64,000 nt of DNA from Bryoerythrophyllum caledonicum (taxonomy: Eukaryota; Streptophyta; Bryopsida; Pottiales; Pottiaceae): contig OZ020526.1 of the NCBI GenBank assembly GCA_963971425.1, forward strand, positions 896,180 through 960,179, given 5' to 3'. Position 1 is the first letter of the stretch, and each line of letters begins with the position of its first letter. Under the pieces are notes generated by a model. That model was not told the DNA's origin and searched no databases. It was given only the letters and a program-made list of their open reading frames with translations. The position numbers and the translations under genes were made by a program. Positions 1 to 11,268 of the stretch are shown here, piece after piece.

Positions 1-15
1 TGGAATCATAATATT

Positions 16-100
16 AGTATCCTCGAATCGAGGATACTGTTTAAATAAATAGTCATGTGTATTTCTAATTTCTCTCATTCATATCCTTGAGCCGAGGATA
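16..100. repeat. Subterminal palindromes of the left-edge transposon
   Basis: Bases 16-38 form a perfect 11-bp inverted repeat around one central base (AGTATCCTCGA / TCGAGGATACT). Bases 82-100 hold a weaker version (TATCCT ... AGGATA). The same design occurs about 40 bp inside the end of the MITE at 49822-50001. Such subterminal palindromes are often transposase-binding sites; that role is inferred here. Confidence 0.5.
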
Positions 101-245
101 CTCAGTTGCGTTTTTGGATATTGCCTTTGTGCCTAAATGCACTTGTCCAAATTTATATTGCTTTGGATTCAAGGTGCTTATTATTTTTCATATTTCAATG
201 AACTTCATTTCTGAACTAAAGCCACGTCAAATGGATTTTTTGTAG

Positions 246-3059
246 ATGGAAGGAGACTCATTTGATGTCAGAGATCGAGCTCCTCCAACCTTGCCTTCCG
301 ATGTTGCTCCTTGTGAGGGTATTCCTCGCGCTGCCTGGTTTTCGAAGCGCGTTATCCTTCGAAACACATCAGGGAATAACGTCGGAATCGGACTATGTCA
401 GAGTGTTGATTCCAGTTTAATTACTGAAACTGGAGGCCGGCCATTTGGAGATGACCATGTCGCGATTCTTATTGCTGAATCCTTAAATGAGGATGATATT
501 CCCTTGAATTGGATGTTTGCTCTCCGAGCATGGCCAATTCGACAGGTCTTTCTTCGTAATGTGAGTTTGTACGACCAAGAGCAAACTAGCATTTACAATG
601 CCGCTTTGAAGGTATTCCGTCGGGGTCCAAGAATTGGTCTTCGACAATATGAGAGTAATCGGTCGAGTCAAGTGCTGCCTTCCCCACCAAAGAAGGAAAT
701 ACTCCTTTCGGCACAATCGATCAACCTTGTTGCCAGCATTGTTTGTTGTCCAAGAAATTGTACGCAACGCTTTCCGCGCAGTTTAATTTCTGTACTTCGA
801 ACGCAAGTTCACAATGACATTGGAGGTGTATACTTTTGGAAACATGTTTTGCTTGATGTGCATAGGTAAATGCACATTGACTCCAATGGCAACCATGTGG
901 TGACGCTCGATGGAATTGATGTATGCCAAGATGCATGGTGTACAATCATGGGGGTTAGCCGAGCCACATTCTACCGATACAAAAGTGATGCGAAGGATGA
1001 AGTGCGAGCGATGGCACACGGCAATTTTGGGACTAAGAAGCCTCGCACCCATACTCTCCAAGCAATTGCTACATTGCACGACCTACTTGACGATGCTGAT
1101 GATAGTAGTCCTAACAAGACTACTACTCTTGGCACTGGGGAGAAGGTTGTTTCGAAACATCTTCCCTCCTCCTTTCAATGGAGTGTAGTGTTGCCCAAAG
1201 TGAATGAGGTGAATTTAAGATTTGGGCTCAAACCAATATCTTTGTCTGGTCTTAGCTGAATTCGGAGCTCAGAATTTGAACATTTTTCCACTAAGAAGCC
1301 GGGTGACAACTTTGCTCGTTGCGGTAGATGCGACCAATTGAAGCAATTGAAGAAGGCTAGTACACGAGGGTTCTCCGCATTCAATACGTGGGATACCAAA
1401 TTGAAGTTGCATCAGGCCTCCCAACAGACTCATCGTATTTTATATTATGGGAACCGGAAGAACTCGGAGGATAGACCAGATGACGTTGTTTGCATCATCC
1501 ATGATAAAATGGATCACAGCAAAATAACATCTCCCCATTTTTCTCACAAGAATAAGGCGACGGAGTCCTTCATGAAACTCCCTGTAGCTGTGACTGGAAT
1601 GATTGCTCATGGACATGGAGATGTCCGTTATGCGCATTATAGTCTTGACATCTTCCCCACCGAATCGAATCACACAGTTGGATCTATTGCTAAGTTGCTT
1701 CGGGACTTAGAGAGTCCACCGGTGTATTCTTCTCGTGATTTATTTGCAAGAGGGAGAGCTTCTCCACTGTCTGAGGCTGTGCTTGCTAATGCCAATGTGT
1801 GCCTTGGATCCCTTGCGGCTCCACCGGTTGAACCTGTTCCTGCAAGGCACTTACCACCAATTCTACAAATGCAATTGGATAATGCCACAGGAGACTATAA
1901 GTATAGATTTGTGTTTGCTTTCTTCTCCCTACTTGTTCATTTGGGTATTTTCCGAGAAGTACACGCGAATTTCTTGCTTGTTGGTCATACTCACGAGGGT
2001 ATTGATGCAATGTTTGGGAGATGGAGTACCAAACTTAAGTCAAATAGCTATCCAACGATTCCACTCTTGATGAAGTCATTCATGGATGCTGAAGAGAAGC
2101 CAGTTATTCCACATCTTATTGAAGAGGTGCCCGACTTCAAGGGCTTTCTTAATGGATATTTGTGCATCGGCAATGAGGCTCTCACAGGTCATACAAAGGG
2201 CCAGCAGTTCAAATTTTACAAGGATTCTGATGGTTTGCCAAAGATGCAGTACAAAATTCTTTGTACAGATAGGGATTGGTTGCCCGAGGAGAATGGAAGA
2301 ATTCAGTTGTGGAAAATGACGGCAGATGGTAGACCAATATTGCCTCATGGGCAGCCACTTCCTCTCAATCAACGATGTCAGGAGAATTATGACGAGGTTA
2401 TGAAGGGTATTTCTGGATTTCTAAGTCTTTGGGAATCCATGGCAAATGAGGATATCTCAGGTGAATACAGGAGGAAGAATGAGCATATCATGTATTATTG
2501 GAGAGGTGTAAAGGCTGCTTTTGAGGTGCCACTCGAAGAATTGAGTTCTCTACGAGAGGGATTTAGGCCACTATCTAGATATGCTCCATCTATGGTGGAT
2601 GAGTACAATATAGATGGTACATTGAGGGAGGAGTATGCCGAAGACCCTCCATTCATTGGACAACGACGTCATTGTCCGCCTCCATCGTTCCGGGTTGGTA
2701 GAGATGTATATGAGGGCTATGTATTTGCGGTGCGTTCAGCTGATGGGGATTTGCGCCCATTTTGGATCGCCTTGGCATTGACTAATCCACATCGAGATCG
2801 TGAACATTCTCATGAGATTAAAGTGCAATACTACAAACCTGCATCTCAATGTCATGTGGACTTAGAAACATACCAAGGGTGGGATTCTAGTAATGGGAAC
2901 AATTGGGTAGAAGAATCTGAATCTGAACCAATTTGGGTACATACAGATTGCATTGTAACAGCTTGGAAGCCTAGGTTCCGTGGGAACATTAGTTCTTCGA
3001 GGATCAAAATTCCAAAATCACAGGTAGAAATAATCAAGGCATCTTTAGCTGAATATTAG
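246..3059 (+). pseudogene. DUF7869-type, DDE-transposase-like protein (decayed)
   Basis: A single frame of about 938 codons runs from an ATG at 246 to a TAG at 3057-3059. It is interrupted by TAA at 867-869 and TGA at 1257-1259; both could come from one C-to-T change in CAA or CGA. About residues 210-240 hold a helix-turn-helix-like stretch (VCQDAWCTIMGVSRATFYR). A CGRC pair follows near residue 360. The C-terminal half has the family's three acidic blocks: IIHDKMDHSKITSP (about 1491-1535), QLDNATGDYKYRFVFAF (about 1870-1920) and FLLVGHTHEGIDAMF (about 1970-2015). Proteins with these blocks are widespread in eukaryotes and are usually annotated only as DUF7869. The spacing suggests an RNase H-fold DDE/DDD catalytic centre, which is my inference. 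The surrounding terminal repeats support a transposase role. Not a LINE or LTR protein: no RT or integrase motifs were seen. Confidence 0.6.
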
Positions 3060-3790
3060 ATTTCAACAGGTTTTTTGTTTTTTGATGGCAACAGTTATTC
3101 TAGTAATTCGAAATAGGTGGGGGTGCATGTTCTTATTTGAACTTGTGTTGTTTTGGACTAGATATTGTACTAAGTATGTACTGAACATGGGGGTCTGTCG
3201 TGGAATTGAGACTTTGAATGTTTGCATAGCATATTTGTAGAGAATATTAGATTAGAATTTGTAGTTTCATATAGTGATGTATTGTGTTGCTTCAATATCA
3301 TTAAACGTTGCCGTTTGTTTATAAAGTTATTGATGGATAAATTGTGGTTCACATTGTGTGTTTGATTAATTGTGCATTTATCCTTGATGCATGGATACTT
3401 TCTATTAATATAAATATTTGAATGTATTTCTAGAGTATGTGCTAAATTTTTAGTGATTGGTATTTTAATGACCTTGTTGTTTGAAACACATACCACTTCT
3501 TGAAATTGGTAATTTTTATTTCCCTTTAAATTGAGAAGACATGCATTTTGGGTAGCTTATAAATGAGTGTAAATGTCTTATTTTAATTTAATTTTGAGCC
3601 CTGCTAGGGATGCTCAAATTTTTATCCGCTCAAATTTTTGAGAAGTATTTTTATTCTTGCTATGATAATTTTTTAGGATGTAGTACTTGGCAATTTCAAT
3701 TGAGCTTAAGTCTCAATTTAATAAATAGTCTCAAATTAATGAAACAAAAAATTCACTATAATTAGACACCATGATAAATTGAGACTCTGA
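3060..3790. other. AT-rich 3' non-coding part of the transposon
   Basis: No convincing coding sequence was seen between the end of the DDE-like frame and the terminal repeat. The stretch is T/A rich. Towards its right end it repeats TGAGAC/GTCTCA motifs (3711-3797), which also occur in the terminal regions of the related MITEs. Confidence 0.5.
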
Positions 3791-3815
3791 AATGTCTCAT
3801 TTTAATGAATATCAC

Positions 3816-6536
3816 ATTGGTGGTTATAATTATAGCGATTGGAGCCTAATAGATGGATTCTACATAAATACAAATAACAATACGCAATACACCTCTACCA
3901 CAAACAAAGATGTTATTCTATACTCTGATCACTCACCCATACAATTGCACATCCCAGACAACATATTAATTAATAGAACTCCCACAATACCAAATAATGA
4001 CACAATACGCATACTCAGCCCTATACCAAAAGAAAATATAGAAAATTTCAACACAAAATTCTTTGAAGAAAACTCCATACAAATAGATTCTCTCACAGAC
4101 ATTCTTGAAAACAACAGTCAACTATCACAAACACAATGGCTAGAAGCATGCCACACCCTAGACAAACTCATCAATAAAATCTCTGACACATTAGAACAAA
4201 CTTGTAAAGCCCACCTGATACCTAAAATGACAAACAAAACCTCTCAACAAGGTGGATATCTCCCTTGTAAACTCTCTAAAACTTGGAAACAACACCTAAC
4301 TACATACCATGTTATAAAGAAAACCATTAATATAGTAAAAAACAACCCTCAATGGCGTAACCACCCCATATACACTGAACTACTAACTCTACAAAACATC
4401 CAAATCCCTACTCCGCCACCCCCAAACCTGCCTCACGATACATGGATAAAAGATATTGCACTAATTGCAAAAAATGCGAACATACAAGCCAAAAAAATAA
4501 CCTCAAAATACGCCAAAGATAACATCAAAAAAACCATCTCAAAATACAGACAACTATATGAAATTAGCCCAAAAAAAATTAATAGGAAAGTCTTTAAAAA
4601 CCTTGAATCCCCACCAATGGATTGTATCATGGATCAACACAACAATATCCTAACTAGCCCAGAAGACATCGCGAATGAAATATTCAACCAACAAACAAAA
4701 AGCAATAGACCGACAATACCAACATGTAATTACCAACCACAACACTCAATTGAATGCACATGTGCAGTATATCAATACCCATGGCATGACGTTGATGGAT
4801 TTACCCTTGACAAACGAGGTGAACCAGAAATCCCACTACACAAATACTTTAACATAGCCACCTATGACACATGTCTCAGGAATCTTGGTAACAACAAAGC
4901 CCCAGGCCCAGACCGCATACCAAACTCAATACTTAAAAACATGCCCCCAAGATTCCATAAATTATTATTCCTATTTTTCTCTCACTGTTATAAACAAAAA
5001 CAAATACCAACATCATGGAAATCAAGTACAACAATTCTACTATACAAAAAAGGTGATCCATCTATATTACCCAACCACAAACCTATCGCACTAGCTAACA
5101 CAATATATAAACTCTTCACTAGTACACTCACCTCCATACTATCCTCATATGGTAAAAAATTCAAAATCCTACATGATAGCCAAGAAGGATTTAGAGCAGA
5201 AAGAAGCACCGCTAGACAAATACAAACTATAATAGCCGCACTAGAAGATGCAAGATTTACAAACCAAGATATATACATACTATACGTGGACTTTAAAAAC
5301 GCATTTGGCTCAATAGACCATGCCCGACTACTAGCAATAATGATGGACCTTGGTTACCCAAAAGATGCAACCACACTTGTTGGAAACATTTACTCTCAAT
5401 CGTCCACTTACTACATCGGCGAACACTTCGGGAAAACAAAACCTATACCCATTCAAAGAGGGACTATATAAGGGGACACCCTTAGTCCATACCTGTTCAT
5501 TATATTCTTAGAACCACTACTTAGATGGTTAAAACGAGGCAATAATGGATACACTTTTGGCACATCACAAGTCACAATAAACTCTGCCGCATACGCAGAT
5601 GACCTCACCGCCATAACTAACAAAATTAAATCTATCCAAATACAACTCAATAAAATTGATAGAAATTGCAAATGGACCGGAATGGACGTAGGTGTCCCAA
5701 AATGTGCCGCCACTGGATGCCCAAACAAATCCAAACTAAACCCCACCACCTTCAAAGCCCTAATGCAAACTTCCAACATCAATTACCGCAATCAACCGAT
5801 CCCCATACTACACCAAAATGAACCATACATATACCTAGGTACAAATCTTGTTCCCTCACTAAAATGGAAAATCCAAATCCACACTACAACCACTAAACTC
5901 ATCAAACAATGCAAAGAACTAACATGCCCGGCCACCATGAAACAAAAAATAAAAATGGTAGATACCTTACTACGCCCAGGGGTGGCATACAGTTTCTACG
6001 GTGTACCATATTCTATGCCTGCTATCAAAAAACTTGATAAAAAAATAATAGCCTTACAAAAAACCATATGCGGATTACCAAAATGTATGTCAAATGCAAT
6101 TACCCAACTCCCACATAACCTATTTGGGCTTGAAGCTTTCTTTCTTAAAAACGCATATCTCCGATGTATTGGAGAACAACTACGAAATGCTTTAAACGAC
6201 AAAGGTAGACTTGGAAAAATATATAATGGACTGACTCACTATGTCCTTGCCCAATACGGAGGAGCCGAAAACATACCCACAATTAAAAAAAGTGATTGCA
6301 TTAGATTGCCAATAACACGAACATTCTTCTTATTAAAACACATAGCTAAAATTCACCTTAAAAGTACACTCCCAAACTTCCTCATTAAGCCCACATCACT
6401 AGAAACGCTATGGCAACAAGAAACATTAAAACACAACACACTTAATACCCATCTCTTTCAAAAACTCCTACAAAAACTCTCAAAAATATTTTTGAACAAA
6501 AACAAATTACCCTACCTAACGGCACACACATCATGA
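3816..6536 (+). pseudogene. LINE reverse transcriptase with APE C-terminal remnant
   Basis: The frame is open from the junction to a TGA at 6534-6536, except for a TAA at 5469-5471 inside RT motif B. There the family reads RGxxQGDxLSP, so CAA-to-TAA is the likely change. The first 45 codons match the end of an exonuclease-endonuclease-phosphatase domain: an S/ID-like LIDGFY, then SDHSPI, where the His is a catalytic residue in APE enzymes. RT motifs follow: NKAPGPDRIPNSILK (about 4894), motif A YVDFKNAFGSIDH (about 5284), motif B GTI-stop-GDTLSPYLF (5460-5500) and motif C AAYADDLTAI (about 5590). The thumb and connection run to the end. The first ATG at 3792 lies in the neighbouring transposon's terminal repeat and is not a real start. 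In LINE replication this enzyme primes cDNA synthesis at nicked target DNA. Confidence 0.85.
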
Positions 6537-8643
6537 ACAATAACAATTTCAAAACCTACCACTTTACTCCATCCAAATTACTAAAAAGTGCTCTAAGCAT
6601 TGCTAAACAATTTTTTTGCCATCCAACATGCCCCGTCACATGTCACACCTCTTGCAACACACACCCATACTCCTATATACTTCAAGATTCATTCATCACC
6701 TCCAACAACAGCATCACTCCAAGAAATATCCCCCCACTCTACCCCTCTAATAACCCACACCCACACCACCTCCGCCCCCCAACATACATCCCCAAAAACC
6801 CTACCACATACCTCATTAATAACATCATACACCATAAACACATCCAACATACAGACACAAATAATATACAAAATAACTACACAAAATACCTATGCCAATG
6901 GCAAAACAATGATATTACATATAACAAATGGCTTCCCCAAAGAGCCCTCTTTCCACGACACGACACCAACACCTCCACCCACAACATCGAAAAATTAAAA
7001 CAATACTACCAAAAAACTCAAAATAAAATTTACTCGGATGTCATGCTAGCTCACCATCCCCACGAACAACTCCTAGACTCGAGATCCGTAACACCACCCA
7101 TAATTATCCCACTATTAAAAATCCATACATTAGAATGTAACCCCGAAAATGATATCCTAGTAACCTCAAATACAATTAAAATGGATAACAATCAAGCACA
7201 TATATACAAAGAAAATGGTAGACACTTACACACTATCCTCGTCACTCGACTCCAATGGTTATGGAATCAATACAATACAAAACTACAAACTCCTACAAAC
7301 ATTGAACCAATGACCCAACCCTTTGAAACCGAACTAATCTGGCTCTACCAAAGATATAAATACCGAATACCAAAAAATGACCCCCTCAAAAACGCACAGT
7401 ACACAATACCTGCACCCATTTTAGACTCACTAATCTCAAACTTTAACATCGAACAATCATACTTTTCTTCCCCGGTCACATGCTCTACCAAACTAAAAAA
7501 ATTCTACTCACCCTTTGAAAGAGATAAAGTATTTGGATCACTAGGTAAAGCCTTCGACTACAAATGGATAGGTAATGGTATGGCCCACCCCCACAATGAA
7601 GAAGAAACACAACAAGCACTACATTGGGCCCGCCTAGCGGCCAAACATGACCCAAACCACACCTCCACCCTAATCATAACCCCTGACAAAAACTGGTATC
7701 AAAATCCTAACCCACACTCAGGCCCCTTTCCTGACACACACATCACTGCACTATTCGAAGCGGACTCAATAATATACGAAGAACCCACTATCCCACTAGA
7801 TAAAAAAAAGCCTAGAATTGAACCATCCACTCTACAAATAATATGCATCCACTACCAAAATCATACTCTAGGCACACAAGAACAACTAGAAGAACTCTCC
7901 TCCATAGCAAAGACTCTAAATATACACCAGATACTTACAAAATTGGCCCCACCAACGCCAATGCAAACACCCGTCAACAGAAGCAAAAAATGGTCAAAAC
8001 TACACTACAATAACAATACACTAAACTACACCTTAACACCCCCATCCCTCCCGGAGTATCAAACTAACACCCCACCTAAATTTAACCCCGAATATAGCTA
8101 CTATACTAATGGCTCCTTTAAACCGCCAGAACAAATTAGCCCAGGATCTTGGCGCAGAGAAAAAGCCGGTTATGGAGTATACAACGCTACGAAAGAAACC
8201 AAACTAGCCAAAAGACTACATGGACTGCAAAATATCCTCAGAGCAGAACTAATGGCCATCCACAAAACACTAGAAATCGTCTCAACAAAATACAACAATG
8301 AACCGGTACACATATTTACAGATTGCATTAACGCACTATTTTTATTAAACACCCAAACAACACATCCTACCCTCCATAATAGTCACCCCGACCGAATCAT
8401 ACTAGAATCAATGGTCCAAATGATACTATAAAGAGAACAAATCACAACCTTCCACAAAGTCCGAGCCCATGCTAATATTGATGGCAATAAACAAGCGGAT
8501 AAACTTGCAAAAGAAGGAAGAGAAAAATCACATAAAAATGCCAAAGACCCACATGAACACGCCCATGCCACCCCTTACTATTTCCAAAAAGAAGATTGGC
8601 CCTCCAAAGAAGACACCCCGATAAAGGCCCGGTCAGATTTCTG
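6533..8643 (+). pseudogene. LINE second frame: unknown middle domain (PCIF1-like?) plus RNase H
   Basis: The ATG at 6533 overlaps the RT frame's TGA as ATGA. An in-frame TAA lies at 8429-8431. Around residues 326-390 (about 7500-7720) the text reads RDKVFGSLGKAFDYKW, then ALHWARLAA, then LIITPDKNW. This resembles the FGSLG...FDF...IVFIPEW layout of PCIF1-type N6-adenine methyltransferases. The catalytic NPPF is not visible (the site reads AHPHNE), so the match is tentative. An RNase H domain follows: YYTNGSF (about 8100; families normally have TDGS, so the first catalytic Asp is Asn here), LRAELMAI (Glu), IFTDCINAL (Asp) and DGNKQADKLAKEG (last Asp), the last two separated by the stop. RNase H in LINEs removes the RNA strand after first-strand synthesis. 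The first 130 residues are low-complexity and rich in Thr, Asn and Pro. Confidence 0.7.
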
Positions 8644-9552
8644 AGCAAATACCTCAAAAAACAAGACCTACATAATAATCTTGACACAATCACAGACAAC
8701 TTTCCTAACATAGAAAAGTGGACTAACAACAATGACATAGACAATGAACTCTCTACAAATTTTTGGTAAAACCCCATCATCACCGATTCACAAATAATAT
8801 GCCTTATCAAATTCCGTACCAGTCAATACATGGGAAATGCCCGTAAACAACTCTTCTTTGGAATAGAAAGATTTCCATCCATAGCATGCCCCATATGTCC
8901 CTCAACGGACCCCGACACATGGCTACATGTTCTACTCAAATGCCAAAACCACCACATACACTCCCTAATTGTTAAAAGACATAACAAAGCGGTATGGGAA
9001 GTCCAAAAACTAATCACCTCCCACAATAAATCGAGATGTTATATACTAATGAACGCCGGCACTTTCAATAACAATCCACAAGAAAATACGGTCCCCCCGT
9101 GGCTACTCCCATGCTCATGTACGACCCAAAGATGTCATTGCAACGCTAGGCTCAAACCGGACATCCTTTGTGTCAAAGGTTTACCATACAATGACCCACC
9201 ACCCGATAACGTCAATCAAGACTACACCATTCAATTCATTGAATTCACATATTGCTTTCCCCCGGAAACAATCCAAAACTAAATAGACAAATACCAACCC
9301 CTTATTGACGACATCATCGCCCTCGGATGGAATGTCGACCCCCTTATGGTAATCACATCCGGTGCTCGGGCCACCACCTTTATCCCATCTATGAAAACTC
9401 TAGAAGACACCTTCAAGATACCCATTGAAACAATTAAAACATCCTTTAAAAACATTAACACCATAGCTATCCAACATGCCATGTCCATTCTTCTACGTAA
9501 ACGCAAAATCAAAAACAACCAAGCCCTCCCCGATACACAGGATCCCCCCTAA
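8618..9552 (+). pseudogene. LINE C-terminal zinc finger and PD-(D/E)XK-like endonuclease domain
   Basis: This frame differs by one base from the RNase H frame; it starts where DKGPVRFLSKYL can be read (about 8620). It has stops at 8767-8769 and 9280-9282. ACPICPSTDPDTWLHVLLKC followed by HHIHSLIVKRH is a CCHC-like finger. RLKPDILCVKG, about 30 residues, IEFTYCF, then IDKYQPLIDDIIALGWNV matches the KPD ... (D/E) ... KY layout of restriction-like endonucleases in R2/Dualen-type LINEs. In that group this domain nicks the target DNA. The two domains are adjacent and in the order expected for the family. The assignment rests on motif spacing only. Confidence 0.65.
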
Positions 9553-9795
9553 ATTCTCCCCCCGCCTTGATTTTCATGACTAGTTGGTTTTAAGGTTTCT
9601 GACTACTTGCCTGATTTGTGGTTAGTTCGTTGGCTAGTTGCTTGGTTTGTGATTTGTTGGTTGGTTGGTTGACTTGTGGTTCTTTGGTTTCTTGTTACAT
9701 AGTGTCTACCCTTGAGAGAGGGAAGTAGTTCCAGCTCACTAATTCCTTGTCCTGTGGGCATGGTCTTAGTAGTGGAACGAACAGACACTTTATTC

Positions 9796-9822
9796 ACGCC
9801 GGCCTCCTTCGGAGACCGGCGT
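9796..9822. other. Strong GC hairpin in LINE 3' region
   Basis: Bases 9796-9807 pair with 9811-9822 (11 of 12 pairs) around a TTC loop, in an otherwise AT-rich 3' region, followed by (TTC)n. Several LINE families use a 3' stem-loop as the RNA signal recognised by their RT. That role is inferred. Confidence 0.5.
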
Positions 9823-9829
9823 TCTTCTT

Positions 9830-10445
9830 CTTCTTGCTCCTACGTGATTAGAAAAATAGCGTATTATATTTATACCTTGGACAACTATTTTGACCGTTTG
9901 TAATTGATTTGCCATAAGTTGTACTAGTTTGTACTGATTCTTACTAGTGCGTACTAATTCTTACTAGTGTGTACTAGTTTGTACTTGTTTGTAATGATTG
10001 TACATAGATCTTGTTGCTTCTTCTATGATGTTACAGTTTGTTCTACAATTGGACTGGGTTTAGTGAAAGCGTTTTAATGGTTGGCTATGTACTAAATAGT
10101 TTACCTATAGCCGGTGTTGCCACTATTGAAACTATTGATTAACCGTTGATAGGTTAGTACCTAGGTGAAAAGTACTATAATTTTGGGAGTATTAACTTCC
10201 ACATTTTTGTGTACTAACTTCCATTTATTCATCACTAGGTTTTGTGTGCACATCTTCTGAACATATTTGTTTGATGATTATTCTCTTCCTTGCCTTGTCA
10301 TGGGCGGTCACCACACAAGTTATGACACATGGATGGTTCAAAGGTATCTTGGTTGTGATGAAGGCATGCGCAAGACTACTCTGTTATGGGAAGATTCTTT
10401 TGTAACATGAGTATAGAAGAGCTTGACAATCTTGATTCAAAAAAG
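9830..10445. other. Region between LINE and Ty3 element; imperfect GTACTAGTTT repeats
   Basis: Bases 9905-9995 contain about five imperfect copies of a roughly 19-bp unit (GTACTAGTTTGTACTGATTC and variants). It may be a microsatellite-like LINE tail or an independent minisatellite. The remaining sequence up to the Ty3 insertion has no gene I can support. Confidence 0.4.
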
Positions 10446-10450
10446 GGAAT

Positions 10451-11219
10451 TGTAGTTATCGTTTTGGTCGGATTGGAAATAAACCCAAAGCACCAAATCA
10501 GTATAGGTGGATTTGTTCGCGGGGAAAGACTGTTTATATGAATGCCACTATGTTATTGTCACGATTGATTACACACTTGCTTCCTAACTTCTCTTAACAA
10601 TTACGCTCATTCAATTACTCTCTTGCATCACTCTAAACCTAAATATTCTCCAATTATCCATTCTTCATTCCTCATGATCTCATAATCAGGTCAATTTATC
10701 TTTTCTTCACTGTAATCCCAATACAATGCATTCAATAATACGTGATTATCTTCCGTAATCACTTTCAATAACCAATTCTTTCACAGAGATTACAATCTCT
10801 TCACATACATCATTCAATTCTCTAACTTCTCTATCTTCACAACTCTCATACAATACTCATAACTTCACTTCCAATTCCACAATCACACTTCTTTAAACTC
10901 CAATTTCATTAACACTTCATCTAATCACAATCCTACAAAAGAAAATAGAAAACTCCAAAGAAAACAAAGAGGTAGCACCAAGCTTGCCCCGGCTTACGAC
11001 TAACACAGTCTGGCCTCGAATCCATCTTTCACAAAGTCTTTATCCAAAAACGAGAAACTAACTTCCAGATTCCAAACGTCACATGCGTTTTCGCTTCTTA
11101 ACCAACTTTTCAAGTAACTTCCCAATCTTACTACTGAACTACAAACCTAAGTTGCTAACTTCCGAAACTAACCAATTCTAATCCGTAAGTTAACACAAAA
11201 ACTAATTATACATTCTATA
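10451..11219 (-). repeat. 3' LTR of the Ty3 element
   Basis: 769 bp, essentially identical to 19374-20142. In element orientation the LTR begins TATAG and ends CTACA, so it has TA...CA ends rather than the usual TG...CA. Confidence 0.93.
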
Positions 11220-11268
11220 TAGTCCCACTTCTAACTGTGCAGCGCCCTCGCAAACACAAAACCAATTC

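Larger units (their letters stand above)
1..3815 (+). mobile_element. DNA transposon carrying a DUF7869-type DDE-like protein; left end lies outside the window
   Basis: One long coding frame (246-3059) is followed by AT-rich DNA that ends at about 3815 in an inverted-terminal-repeat-like sequence. That end reads CTCTGAAATGTCTC, then TTTTAATGAATATCAC. It closely matches the right end of the MITE at 49281-49529 (CTCTGAAATTGTCTC, then AAAATAATGAATATGGC). Near the left edge there is a perfect 11-bp inverted repeat with a one-base centre (16-38, TATCCTCGA core) and an imperfect relative at 82-100. The MITEs carry the same type of subterminal palindrome, TATCCTTGA-N-TCAAGGATA. Coding part, right end and subterminal palindrome therefore fit one element whose left tip lies just before base 1. 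What is seen: these matches. What is inferred: that the protein is the transposase. No target duplication can be checked because the left end is missing. Confidence 0.6.
3816..9830 (+). mobile_element. Dualen/RandI-like LINE fossil with APE remnant, RT, RNase H and a restriction-like endonuclease
   Basis: The order of domains on the plus strand is: C-terminal end of an APE-type endonuclease (LIDGFYIN ... DHSPIQLHI), reverse transcriptase, a middle domain, RNase H, a CCHC-like zinc finger and a KPD...IEFTY endonuclease-like domain. Having both an APE and a restriction-like endonuclease plus RNase H is the hallmark of Dualen/RandI LINEs, first described in Chlamydomonas. The coding strand is strikingly poor in G: 3 and 6 G per 60 bases in two lines I counted. 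The start is abrupt, exactly at the terminal repeat of the neighbouring DNA transposon, so the 5' half is either deleted or lies beyond the left edge. About four in-frame stops and one frameshift make it inactive. No poly-A tail was seen; the 3' region contains a strong hairpin at 9796-9822. Confidence 0.75.
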
